This document shows, piece after piece, positions 15,524 to 23,039 of a stretch of DNA of 24,157 bases. The notes beneath the pieces were generated by a model, which did not search any database, had not been told where the DNA came from, and saw nothing but the letters and a program-made list of their open reading frames with translations. Origin of the DNA: JAOAFT01 sp035390885 (GTDB lineage: Bacteria; Bacteroidota; Ignavibacteria; UBA10030); the NCBI GenBank assembly GCA_035390885.1, contig DAOOUW010000032.1, positions 1-24,157 of the forward strand, read 5' to 3'. The translations under genes and the position numbers were made by a program. Within the stretch, counting starts at the first letter, position 1. Each line of letters starts with the position of its first letter.

Positions 15524-16291
15524 TCACAATGAATTTTCTTCGACTTCTTCACGTACCCAGTCGTAGCCCTTCTTTTCGAGCTCCAGCGCAAGTTCCTTCC
15601 CGCCAGATTTTACAATGCGGCCATCTACAAGTACATGCACAAAATTAGGAACAATGTAATTCAAGATTCGTTGATAATGCGTAATGATGACAAAAGCATT
15701 ATCCAAACGGCGAAGAGCATTAACGCCATCGGAAACAATTCGCAGTGCGTCAATATCCAGTCCAGAATCAGTTTCATCAAGAATTGCAAGCGTTGGCTCG
15801 AGTACTGCCATATGGAAAATTTCGTTTCTCTTCTTTTCACCGCCTGAAAAACCATCATTCACAGGACGATTGAGAAAACTTTCATCCAAATTGACAGTCT
15901 TCAATTTCGATTTTACGAGTTTTAGAAAATCGACAGCATCGAGCTCATCTAATCCTTTATGTTTACGAATTGCGTTCAACGCCGCTTTCAAAAAGTATAA
16001 ATTATTGACGCCAGGAATATCCACAGGATATTGAAAAGCAAGGAAGAGTCCTTCCCGCGCTCGTTCTTCAGGCAACATTTGAAGCAAATCTTTTCCTTTG
16101 TAGAAAATTTCGCCTTGCGTAACTGCATACGCATCACGGCCAGCTAACACTCCAGCAAGAGTACTTTTGCCTGAGCCATTTGGTCCCATAATAGCATGGA
16201 CTTCCCCCACATCGACGCTAAGGTTTATCCCGCGCAATATTTCATTTCCTTCTACTTCAACATGCAAATTTTTGATCTCCAATAATTTCAT
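15524..16291 (-). CDS. sufC: Fe-S cluster assembly ATPase SufC
   Basis: 255-residue ABC-type ATPase that drives conformational change in SufBCD; it has no membrane partner. Walker A GPNGSGKST is at 36-44, the Q-loop is in LAFQYPVDIPG, the signature is FSGGEKKRNE, Walker B is LAILDETDSGLD, and the H-loop is in VIITHYQRIL. The GEKKRNE form is the SufC hallmark. The ATG at 16291 has AAAGGA seven bases upstream and gives the standard MKLLEIKNL start; a TTG two codons earlier is also in frame but less likely. It lies between sufB (32-base gap) and sufD (7-base gap). Confidence 0.96.
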   Translation of the reverse strand: MKLLEIKNLHVEVEGNEILRGINLSVDVGEVHAIMGPNGSGKSTLAGVLAGRDAYAVTQGEIFYKGKDLLQMLPEERAREGLFLAFQYPVDIPGVNNLYFLKAALNAIRKHKGLDELDAVDFLKLVKSKLKTVNLDESFLNRPVNDGFSGGEKKRNEIFHMAVLEPTLAILDETDSGLDIDALRIVSDGVNALRRLDNAFVIITHYQRILNYIVPNFVHVLVDGRIVKSGGKELALELEKKGYDWVREEVEENSL

Positions 16292-16323
16292 TATCAATTC
16301 CTTTCCTGTGCTTCATTCATTCT

Positions 16324-17766
16324 TTATCCAATGCTTCCTTCCAGACTAACGTTGAGCAATCTTTGGGCTTCCACAGCAAACTCCATCGGTAATTCCCGAA
16401 AGACTTCTTTACAGAAACCATTCACAATGAGATTGATAGCATCTTCCGTCGAGATGCCGCGTTGCTTACAGTAAAAAATTTGATCGTCGCCAATTTTTGA
16501 CGTGGTGGCTTCGTGTTCCACTTGAGCCGTTGTGTTCCGAACTTCAATATATGGAAACGTATGCGCGCCACATTGATCGCCAATCAAGAGCGAATCGCAC
16601 TGTGAATAATTACGCGCATTGATTGCGTTCTTTTTAACTTCAACCAATCCTCTGTAAGAATTTTGGCCTTTCCCTGCAGAAATTCCTTTCGAGACGATCG
16701 TGCTTCTGGTATTCTTTCCGATGTGAATCATCTTCGTCCCAGTGTCAGCTTGCTGATAATTATTCACGACTGCCACAGAGTAAAATTCACCAACAGAATT
16801 ATCACCTACCAGAAGAACGCTGGGATATTTCCATGTGATTGCTGAGCCTGTTTCAACTTGAGTCCACGAAATTTTCGAATTTGCACCCGCGCACTTCCCT
16901 CGTTTCGTAACGAAGTTATAAATTCCGCCTCTTCCTTCCTTATCGCCCGGATACCAGTTTTGAACTGTCGAATATTTAACCTGCGCATTTTCCAGAGCAA
17001 CAATCTCAACAACCGCCGCGTGTAATTGATTCGAATCCCGAATTGGCGCCGTGCATCCTTCGAGGTAACTGACATAAGCTCCCTCTTCCGCAACGATAAG
17101 CGTTCGCTCGAATTGTCCAGTATCGGCAGCATTGATGCGAAAATACGTCGATAGTTCCATTGGACAATGAACGCCTCGTGGAATAAAGCAAAACGAGCCA
17201 TCGCTAAAAACAGCAGAGTTGAGCGCTGAAAAGAAATTATCGTTCGGCGGAACAACCGAACCAAGATATTTCCGAACAAGCTCGGGATGCTCACGAACCG
17301 CTTCCGAAAAAGAGCAAAAGATAATTCCCATCTCTTTCAATTTTTCCTTAAATGTCGTTGCGACAGAAACGCTATCGAATACCGCATCGACTGCAACGCC
17401 AGACAACCATTCCTGCTCCTTCAACGGAATTCCTAATTTCTCATAAGTACGAAGCAATTCAGGATCGACTTCGTCCAGACTCTTGGGGCGAACTTTTTGT
17501 TTCGGCGCTGAGTAATACGAAATTGTCTGATAATCAATCGGCTGATACTTTACATTCGCCCAATGTGGTTCTTCCATTGTCTTCCACGCTCGATAGGATT
17601 TCAATCGCCATTCCAGCAACCATTCAGGCTCTTCCTTCTTTGCAGAAATCCTCCGAATGATGTCCTCGCTCAATCCCGGCGGAATCGTATCGGACTCGAT
17701 TTGAGTTACAAAACCATACTTGTAATCTTGCGTTGCAAGCATTTCAACATTTTCTTCGTCGCTCAT
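16324..17766 (-). CDS. sufB: Fe-S cluster assembly scaffold SufB
   Basis: 480-residue scaffold subunit of SufBCD on which new clusters are built. Family blocks are intact, including FIPRGVHCPMELSTYFRINA, FERTLIVAEEGAYVSYLEGC and ISAGKGQNSYRGLVEV. Cys390 in NYSQCDSLLIG matches the sulfur-accepting Cys of the E. coli protein, and the VEHEATTSKIGDDQIFYCKQRG block supplies the conserved Glu/His region. AAAGGA precedes the ATG. It is the first structural gene after the Rrf2 regulator (20-base gap). Confidence 0.97.
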   Translation of the reverse strand: MSDEENVEMLATQDYKYGFVTQIESDTIPPGLSEDIIRRISAKKEEPEWLLEWRLKSYRAWKTMEEPHWANVKYQPIDYQTISYYSAPKQKVRPKSLDEVDPELLRTYEKLGIPLKEQEWLSGVAVDAVFDSVSVATTFKEKLKEMGIIFCSFSEAVREHPELVRKYLGSVVPPNDNFFSALNSAVFSDGSFCFIPRGVHCPMELSTYFRINAADTGQFERTLIVAEEGAYVSYLEGCTAPIRDSNQLHAAVVEIVALENAQVKYSTVQNWYPGDKEGRGGIYNFVTKRGKCAGANSKISWTQVETGSAITWKYPSVLLVGDNSVGEFYSVAVVNNYQQADTGTKMIHIGKNTRSTIVSKGISAGKGQNSYRGLVEVKKNAINARNYSQCDSLLIGDQCGAHTFPYIEVRNTTAQVEHEATTSKIGDDQIFYCKQRGISTEDAINLIVNGFCKEVFRELPMEFAVEAQRLLNVSLEGSIG

Positions 17767-17786
17767 TCTTCTTTTCCTTTAACACC

Positions 17787-18191
17787 TCAAATAATTTCTG
17801 ATAACATTATTTTTTCCAAAACGTCTGTAATCGAGCGTTGAACTTTTTCCATTGGCTCTCGAATCGAACATCGTTCATAGCAAGAGCATGAACTAACCTG
17901 GCTTCCTGCACAATTTGTAATCGACGGTTTTTCATCTTCGATAACATCGATAACATCCGCTATTGCTATTTCATCTGGCTTACGAAAAAGCGAATATCCA
18001 CCGCGCATTCCTTGCGTTGAAGATAGTATTCCGGCTTTCGACAATTTCTGCAATACTTTTGCAAGTAAATCGAACGGAATGTCGTACGACTCGGCAATTT
18101 CCTTTGCAGTAAAGACACAACCATACGGTTGCACCGCCATGTGTCGAAGCGCTATTAAACCATATTCAACTTTTTTCGAAAACTGAAGCAT
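17787..18191 (-). CDS. Rrf2-family transcriptional regulator of the SUF operon
   Basis: 134-residue winged-helix regulator of the Rrf2 family (IscR/NsrR/SufR-like). An N-terminal helix-turn-helix (about 1-65) ends in the family-typical MRGGYSL segment. A cysteine cluster follows: Cys94, Cys102, Cys104 and Cys108 (NCAGSQVSSCSCYERC). Many Rrf2 proteins bind an Fe-S cluster through three cysteines; the spacing here (x7, x1, x3) differs from IscR (x5, x5), so cluster type and partner cannot be inferred. The ATG at 18191 gives the usual MLQFSKKVEYGL start; an upstream TTG at 18203 would add four residues. No clear ribosome binding site is seen. Position as first gene of the suf operon suggests autoregulation and Fe-S-responsive control. 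Confidence 0.9.
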   Translation of the reverse strand: MLQFSKKVEYGLIALRHMAVQPYGCVFTAKEIAESYDIPFDLLAKVLQKLSKAGILSSTQGMRGGYSLFRKPDEIAIADVIDVIEDEKPSITNCAGSQVSSCSCYERCSIREPMEKVQRSITDVLEKIMLSEII

Positions 18192-18197
18192 AAATAC

Positions 18198-18228
18198 GAC
18201 CAAAAAAGTCCGATATTAGACCAAAAAA
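18198..18228 (-). promoter_or_regulatory. Candidate operator/promoter for the Rrf2-suf operon
   Basis: Directly before the Rrf2 gene, the plus strand has two direct copies of GACCAAAAAA (18198-18207 and 18219-18228) exactly 21 bases apart, about two helical turns. Between them, on the minus strand, GGTC-TAATAT-CGGAC forms an imperfect palindrome (GTC-YR-ATAT-YR-GAC) with a -10-like TAATAT at 18213-18218. A GAC-7-GTC arrangement (18198-18210) has the half-site spacing of IscR type 1 sites. No good -35 is seen. The whole set would suit an autorepressed start site, but binding is inference. Confidence 0.4.
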
Positions 18229-18404
18229 ATTCCTCAGTTTATTTTTCTACAACTCAATATGAATGTTTTTTCCTGCAATTCAAACAGTCCTTTTCTTTTA
18301 TGATAGAACATACAACGATAGAAATTAGTTCCAAGCTCGATAGCATAACTATAATTCTCTGCATTCATAAAGAATGGAAAAAAAGAACACAGAAACGCAT
18401 CAAT

Positions 18405-18995
18405 TTACCGCAGAAGTAGTGCATTTCCAATAATTTGTTTTACGTTGTTACAAATTTTTTCGAGCGATGATGGTTCTGGTTGACGCGCCCACTGACGGAG
18501 TACATTTTGAAGCCCGCCGGTAATAAAATCACGGAAGATTTTTATATCGATACCAGCATTGAAACGGCGCTTCCGAACTCCTTCTTTATATACTTCTTCA
18601 GTCAGATTCATAAACTCATCGAAATGTTTCGATAGATTCCCGCGTTTTTTCTCTAGAAGGTACTGTTGCTCATTAACAAAAACCACTGCAAGTGAAGAAT
18701 CGTTCATAAACATTTTAAACAAACGTTCAATGATAGCGTCGATTTTTTGTAAAGGATCAAGATCAGCGCTTTTTACAATGTCGCGAAGAGCTTGAGAATA
18801 TTCACGCCACAAGCGATCAAATATCGTGAGTAAAATTGCTTCCTTATTTTCGAAATAGAGATACACGCTTCCGGTTGCAATGCCAGCCATTTCTGCAATA
18901 GTTGTAACTTTTGAGTTATGATATCCATTTTGAGCGAAAACTTTTACTGCAGCATCTAATATTGCTTCTTCTTTGTTTCCTATTTTCTTTCTCAT
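18405..18995 (-). CDS. TetR/AcrR-family transcriptional regulator
   Basis: 196-residue TetR-family repressor. The N-terminal DNA-binding domain is clear: EAILDAAVKVFAQNGYHNSK, then TTIAEMAGIATGSVYLYFENKEAIL, which includes the recognition helix and the typical Y-YF-NKE ending. The C-terminal ligand domain is all-helical; its architecture resembles FadR-type TetR regulators of fatty-acid metabolism, but the ligand cannot be read. Start choice: the ATG at 18995 has GGAAAGGA upstream (long spacing) and lies about 29 bases after the predicted transcription start; an ATG at 19016 adds seven residues but leaves almost no leader. It stands alone between ftsX and the suf operon. Confidence 0.88.
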   Translation of the reverse strand: MRKKIGNKEEAILDAAVKVFAQNGYHNSKVTTIAEMAGIATGSVYLYFENKEAILLTIFDRLWREYSQALRDIVKSADLDPLQKIDAIIERLFKMFMNDSSLAVVFVNEQQYLLEKKRGNLSKHFDEFMNLTEEVYKEGVRKRRFNAGIDIKIFRDFITGGLQNVLRQWARQPEPSSLEKICNNVKQIIGNALLLR

Positions 18996-19030
18996 TGTAT
19001 TTATTTCCTTTCCCATTGAAACGACAACTC

Positions 19031-19059
19031 ATATTAAACAAGAAAAGTACAGAATGCAA
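19031..19059 (-). promoter_or_regulatory. Promoter of the TetR-family gene
   Basis: On the minus strand TTGCAT (19054-19059) is followed after 17 bases by TAATAT (19031-19036). The expected start near 19024 leaves room for the ribosome binding site only if translation begins at 18995. Confidence 0.5.
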
Positions 19060-19157
19060 GATTGATAGGTTCGTAACTAAACAAACTCTTTACTTCAAAT
19101 TCGCTTTTACAGAGAGTATGTGATACAAAATAAAAAAATATTTTGAGATAGAATAAT

Positions 19158-20036
19158 CTACTGAATGATTGTCGTTTTAATAAATTGGCGTACCGAAATA
19201 GCGCTTCCAAATAGTCCTAAAAGACAACCGACGCAAACAATAATTCCATAGTAATACGGCTGGACACGAATCAATTCAGCCATTTGCAATGTTAATGCTC
19301 GCTCAAGATACGTAATAACGCCATAGAGAATTGCGGTGGCAATAATTCCGCCGAGAAGTCCCTGCAAAAAACCTTCTATTAAAAACGGCGTTCGGATAAA
19401 TCTCCGCGTTGCGCCGATAAGTTTCATCGTACGAATGATGTCTCGTTTTGCATAGATCGCAAGTCGGATTGTATTTGCAACCAGCAACAGCGCAGAGAGA
19501 GCTACGAAAATTCCAATTCCGAATAGCATCCAAAGGTATCCACGGGCGCGCTGATCGATCAACTCAAGCAATTGCTTTCTATAAATTACGTCGTCGATCC
19601 CTTTCAGGGCTTTTATCTGATAATAAATTTCATAGACTCGTTGTGTAGTTTTATATCCATCCTTTAAATAGATTTTGAAGGAAGCTGGAAGTGGATTGAA
19701 ATTAAGAATTTTGTAAATATCTTCGCCAAACTCTTCGTAAAAGATTTTTGCCGCATCTTCTTTAGAAACGAACCGTACTTCCTGAACGCCTTCAATCCCT
19801 TCGATAATTTTCTTTATCCGTGCTATATCGTCGTCAGATGTTTGATCGACAAGAAAGGCTTCAAGCTCGACCTTATTGCGAAGTTCCTTCACAATCGCTT
19901 CGGCATTGATGAAGAGAATCGCAAAGAGGCTGAGCAAAAGCAGTGAAATACAAATAGTAATGACTGCTGCCGTTGACGAGAGTTTTGCTCGTGTAAAACC
20001 TGAAAAACCTTCTTTCAGCACATATCGAAGTTGCAT
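19158..20036 (-). CDS. ftsX: Cell division protein FtsX
   Basis: 292-residue inner-membrane protein that, with the ATPase FtsE, controls periplasmic peptidoglycan hydrolases during division. It has four membrane segments at roughly 21-44, 168-190, 218-240 and 264-285. Between the first two is the periplasmic domain (about 45-160) with the VELEAFLVDQTSDDDIARI and VRFVSKEDAAKIF patterns of the family. The KRDIIRTMKLIGATRRFIRTPF cytoplasmic segment precedes the third helix. GGAG precedes the ATG. It is the last gene of the ybaB operon, 12 bases after pheA. No ftsE is adjacent, which is usual in some lineages. Confidence 0.93.
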   Translation of the reverse strand: MQLRYVLKEGFSGFTRAKLSSTAAVITICISLLLLSLFAILFINAEAIVKELRNKVELEAFLVDQTSDDDIARIKKIIEGIEGVQEVRFVSKEDAAKIFYEEFGEDIYKILNFNPLPASFKIYLKDGYKTTQRVYEIYYQIKALKGIDDVIYRKQLLELIDQRARGYLWMLFGIGIFVALSALLLVANTIRLAIYAKRDIIRTMKLIGATRRFIRTPFLIEGFLQGLLGGIIATAILYGVITYLERALTLQMAELIRVQPYYYGIIVCVGCLLGLFGSAISVRQFIKTTIIQ

Positions 20037-20048
20037 TTTTTCTCCTGC

Positions 20049-20882
20049 CTACTTCTTATCGCGATGTGGTTGATAGCTTCCTAGAATTTTCACAAAGGCG
20101 CTAACCTCTTCTAAATTTCTAATAGCTTCCGTCAAAGGAGAACTGTCGGCTCTTCCTTGAACATCCAGATAGAACAAGTACTGCCACGGCTTTCCACGAT
20201 AGGGTCGAGATTCGATCTTCAGCAAATTGATATCTCGCAACGCAAAAACAGCCAGCGCCTTAAATAACGCTCCTGGGATATCTTTCACAGCAAAAACAAG
20301 CGACGTTTTCCCGTCCTGCTCGGGGAGCTTTTGCTTCCTTGACAACACAATAAATCGGGTAAAATTCTGATGATCGCTCTCAACATTCCTTTTCAGAATA
20401 TGGAGACCATATTTTTTCGCTGCAAAAGCGCTTGCGATAGCCGCAGCGTCACGTCGTTTTTCATCTTTAATTAGCTTAGCAGCCGCCGCTGTATCGTGAA
20501 ATGCTTCGATACGAACATCGGGTAGTGTACTCAAGAACGATTCACATTGACCAAGAGCCTGCACTTGAGAATAAATAGTTTTGATATCCTTCATTCGAAT
20601 GCCAGGGAGAGCCATCAGTTGCATTTCGATACGAAGTTTAACTTCGCCGACAATAAACAGCGGATGCTTCAACAACAAATCATAAACCTGATGGATGCTT
20701 CCATAAACTGAATTTTCAATTGGCACAATAGCAAATGCATTTTTATGTTTTTCTGCAAACGAAAAAGCATCGCCAAATGTTGGCTGCGGCTGTGGAATTG
20801 CCTTCGATCCAAAAAAAGTACGCACAGCTTGCTCGCTAAAAGCGCCTGGTTCGCCTTGATATGCAGCTAAATTTTTTTTCAT
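20049..20882 (-). CDS. pheA: Prephenate dehydratase
   Basis: 277-residue monofunctional enzyme converting prephenate to phenylpyruvate in phenylalanine biosynthesis. The catalytic domain (about 1-182) starts with AYQGEPGAFSEQA and contains IVPIENSVYGSIHQVYDLL and the catalytic TRF motif (175-177 in NFTRFIVLS). The C-terminal ACT domain has GALF (204-207) and ESRP (224-227), the pair that binds phenylalanine for feedback inhibition. No chorismate mutase domain is fused. The ATG at 20882 has a purine-rich upstream region; a TTG at 20900 is in frame and overlaps the preceding stop by a few bases, a possible coupled start. It follows the first lipoprotein gene and precedes ftsX by 12 bases. Confidence 0.94.
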   Translation of the reverse strand: MKKNLAAYQGEPGAFSEQAVRTFFGSKAIPQPQPTFGDAFSFAEKHKNAFAIVPIENSVYGSIHQVYDLLLKHPLFIVGEVKLRIEMQLMALPGIRMKDIKTIYSQVQALGQCESFLSTLPDVRIEAFHDTAAAAKLIKDEKRRDAAAIASAFAAKKYGLHILKRNVESDHQNFTRFIVLSRKQKLPEQDGKTSLVFAVKDIPGALFKALAVFALRDINLLKIESRPYRGKPWQYLFYLDVQGRADSSPLTEAIRNLEEVSAFVKILGSYQPHRDKK

Positions 20883-20896
20883 CTTTCTTATTTCTC

Positions 20897-21412
20897 TCAA
20901 TAGTTCGATTCATCTCTCCACTGAACAATTTTCCACGGTTCGGTACTCGTAGATCTGCTCAATTGCAAAGCAGCGTACCCTTCAGCGCGAATTACATCGC
21001 TCGGATTAAATGTTACCGTGAGCGTAAAGCTTCGGCTTATATTCATTGCCGTATTGGCTGAGTCAACTGAAATATCTTTTATTTGATTCCATACAACATC
21101 GAGACGTTGTACATTTTGAAAAAGCTGGTACGTAATGCGCATTTCTTCATCTCTTCCCCACGATACTTCCATTCCTCTATCATAATCAGTGTAACAGAAT
21201 CTAAAATTACCCGCCAGTAATTTTGAATATACAGTGGTGTCGCGAAATGTATATGCATATTTAATATTCTCAAAAACGCCTTCGTATGTACGGGCATCGG
21301 AGAGCAACGAACTCGATTCATCGATGCTTTCGTCGAACGCCGGGGCAAATGGATTGCATCCACTGAATACAACCGCTAATAACAATCCCCATAGTTGAGT
21401 TCGCTTTGACAT
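20897..21412 (-). CDS. Putative lipoprotein, paralogue of the next gene upstream
   Basis: 171 residues. A short basic N-terminus, a hydrophobic stretch and the lipobox FSGC (Cys at about 19) predict a lipoprotein exported by Sec and anchored in a membrane. The mature part starts with an acidic, Ser-rich linker and then a compact domain (about 43-168) with the pattern VFENIKYAYTFRD, SWGRDEEM and VVWNQI, ending in WKIVQWRDES. The same order occurs in the adjacent lipoprotein, so the two arose by duplication. The size and the closing W-x-I-x-x-W strand would suit an NTF2-like fold, but that is a guess. It lies 7 bases after its paralogue and directly before pheA. Function unknown. Confidence 0.8.
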   Translation of the reverse strand: MSKRTQLWGLLLAVVFSGCNPFAPAFDESIDESSSLLSDARTYEGVFENIKYAYTFRDTTVYSKLLAGNFRFCYTDYDRGMEVSWGRDEEMRITYQLFQNVQRLDVVWNQIKDISVDSANTAMNISRSFTLTVTFNPSDVIRAEGYAALQLSRSTSTEPWKIVQWRDESNY

Positions 21413-21419
21413 AACAACT

Positions 21420-22019
21420 TTATTGACTGTTGGTTGCTTTTACATAACTCCATGATCTTTTCCCGCTCTTCATATCATCGTAATCATCCCATTTTTTTAT
21501 CGCCCATAGTTGTGATGAGAGAGTTTCTAATTCAAATTTTGAGGCGCCTTTTGCTGTATCGCCGTTTGGTAATCCAGTAATTGAATATTGAGCTTCGACA
21601 GTAGTCGATGAACTTGTTCGCGATGTTTCTAATAATTGCGTCCAGACAAGAACCGTACTGTATTTACTGCAGAGCTTCGTAAAATATTGTCCTTCATTGT
21701 CTTTCGACCAATTAAGAAAAATAGAAGAATATTCTGAGCTTGCCTGCGAGCTTGGAGTAAACTGAAATCCATCATCAACGAAAGAACGCAAATAATTAAC
21801 TTCATTCTTATCGGAAAAAGCATTTTTCATGTTCTCAAAAACAATCGAAGGTTCAGTCGGTGGAACGTACTGTGCACTGCTTTGTTCTGGTTCTTCGGGA
21901 TTTCTTGTCCGAAATAAATCGCATCCTTCACAATAGAAGACAAGAACTCCAATAACCGATATGAACACAATTTTACAATAAGATACGGCCTTCGAGAGCT
22001 CGTGACAAAGTCGCTTCAT
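21420..22019 (-). CDS. Putative lipoprotein overlapping recR
   Basis: 199 residues from the ATG at 22019. A basic start (MKRLCHEL), a hydrophobic core (about 16-30) and a non-canonical lipobox CEGC (Cys33) suggest a lipoprotein. A proline- and Glu-rich linker (RTRNPEEPEQ) leads to a domain sharing VFENMKNAFSDKN, NWSKDNEG, VLVWTQLL and a closing LWAIKKWDD with the next gene. The start is uncertain. 22019 overlaps the recR end by 47 bases with a weak ribosome binding site; a GTG at 21968, four bases after the recR stop, would give a very short signal sequence without positive charge; an ATG at 22082 would add a non-signal extension. Function unknown; envelope location is inference. Confidence 0.75.
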   Translation of the reverse strand: MKRLCHELSKAVSYCKIVFISVIGVLVFYCEGCDLFRTRNPEEPEQSSAQYVPPTEPSIVFENMKNAFSDKNEVNYLRSFVDDGFQFTPSSQASSEYSSIFLNWSKDNEGQYFTKLCSKYSTVLVWTQLLETSRTSSSTTVEAQYSITGLPNGDTAKGASKFELETLSSQLWAIKKWDDYDDMKSGKRSWSYVKATNSQ

Positions 22020-22572
22020 CGGCAAATTCCAAATCGGAACCAACTGGTAATCCTCGTGCAATTCGTGTAACTTTAATGCCAAATGGTTTTAGTAATTTCG
22101 AGAGATAGAGCGTTGTTGCTTCACCTTCGACATTTGGATTCAATGCAAGAATAATTTCTTCGACAGAGGACTCTGATAGACGGTGAAGTAATTCTTTTAT
22201 TTTTAAATCATCCGGACCTATTCCATCTAACGGTGAAAGAGCGCCGCCAAGAACATGGTATAATCCATGGAAATCATTTGTCTTTTCGATGGCAAGTACA
22301 TCATTCGGTTCTTCAACAACGCAAATAAGCGCACGATCACGTTTGGCATCGGCGCAAATTGGACAAGGATCCGTTTCGGTGATATTCGAACATACTGAAC
22401 AATAATGGATTTTTTCTTTTACTGTAAGTAAAGCATTTGCAAGAGCTTCGACTTCTTCCTGCGGCATTTTGAGCACATAAAAAGCAAGCCTGTGAGCTGT
22501 TTTTCTGCCGATTCCAGGTAATTGTGCAAAATGTTCAGCAAGTTGTTCAAGAGATTCTGCTGTAAAAATCAT
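21973..22572 (-). CDS. recR: Recombination protein RecR
   Basis: 199-residue DNA-binding protein of the RecFOR pathway, which helps load RecA at single-strand gaps. Helix-hairpin-helix LPGIGRKTAHRLAF (18-31), a four-Cys zinc finger (Cys58, Cys61, Cys70, Cys73) and a Toprim domain beginning ICVVEEPNDVLAIE (83-96) are in the expected order, and length is standard. It starts five bases after ybaB, the classic ybaB-recR pairing; the usual dnaX is not upstream here. Its 3' end overlaps the likely start of the lipoprotein gene. Confidence 0.96.
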   Translation of the reverse strand: MIFTAESLEQLAEHFAQLPGIGRKTAHRLAFYVLKMPQEEVEALANALLTVKEKIHYCSVCSNITETDPCPICADAKRDRALICVVEEPNDVLAIEKTNDFHGLYHVLGGALSPLDGIGPDDLKIKELLHRLSESSVEEIILALNPNVEGEATTLYLSKLLKPFGIKVTRIARGLPVGSDLEFADEATLSRALEGRILL

Positions 22573-22577
22573 AGGAG

Positions 22578-22922
22578 TTACATACCGGGAATTTTGAGTC
22601 CAGGAATATTTGGCAACATACCACCAGTTACTTTCTGCATTTCTTCCTGCGCCAACGCAGATGCTTTTTCTAATGCCTGATTCACTGCGGCAGTTACTAA
22701 ATCTTCCAGCATATCCTTTTCATCAGGAGAAATCACTTCTTTTTCGATTTCTATTTTCAAGATTTGTTGTTTTCCATTTGCAGTAACCCGAACCATTCCA
22801 CCACCAGCTTCAGCAGTAACTGTTTGATTTCCCAATTCAGCCTGCACTTGCTCCATGCGCTCCTGCATCTTTTGAACCTGCTTAAGCATTTGCTGCATGT
22901 TTGGCATACCACCTTTCATCAT
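22578..22922 (-). CDS. ybaB: YbaB/EbfC nucleoid-associated protein
   Basis: 114-residue dimeric DNA-binding protein of the YbaB/EbfC family. The Met- and Gln-rich N-terminal helix (MQQMLKQVQKMQERMEQVQ), the GGGMVRVTANGKQQILKIEI core (about 41-60) and the LVTAAVNQALEKA helix match the family. GGAG lies before the ATG. It is the first gene of a six-gene run that continues with recR and ends at ftsX, behind a good promoter. Confidence 0.93.
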   Translation of the reverse strand: MMKGGMPNMQQMLKQVQKMQERMEQVQAELGNQTVTAEAGGGMVRVTANGKQQILKIEIEKEVISPDEKDMLEDLVTAAVNQALEKASALAQEEMQKVTGGMLPNIPGLKIPGM

Positions 22923-22962
22923 AGCATCTCCGTTGTTATGTTGGTTATAATTTATTTTTTAG

Positions 22963-22991
22963 AATATAGTCTGATTTGAAAGGAAAGTCAA
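22963..22991 (-). promoter_or_regulatory. Promoter of the ybaB-recR-lipoproteins-pheA-ftsX operon
   Basis: The minus strand has TTGACT (22986-22991), a 17-base spacer and TATATT (22963-22968). The predicted start near 22956 gives a leader of about 33 bases with a GGAG ribosome binding site. A sequence similar to the -10 region recurs around 23508-23530. Confidence 0.65.
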
Positions 22992-23039
22992 ACCACGAAC
23001 GAATGCGTAACTAAACCGAAATTACAGAATTGAAACTTG

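Noticed and set aside
15517..15591. 25-residue N-terminal extension of SufD
   Set aside because: It lies inside sufC, is basic and unrelated to SufD family N-termini, while the ATG at 15516 has a GAGGA ribosome binding site.
19125..19145. AT-only hairpin downstream of ftsX as terminator
   Set aside because: The stem has only one G-C pair and is not distinguishable from chance in this AT-rich gap.
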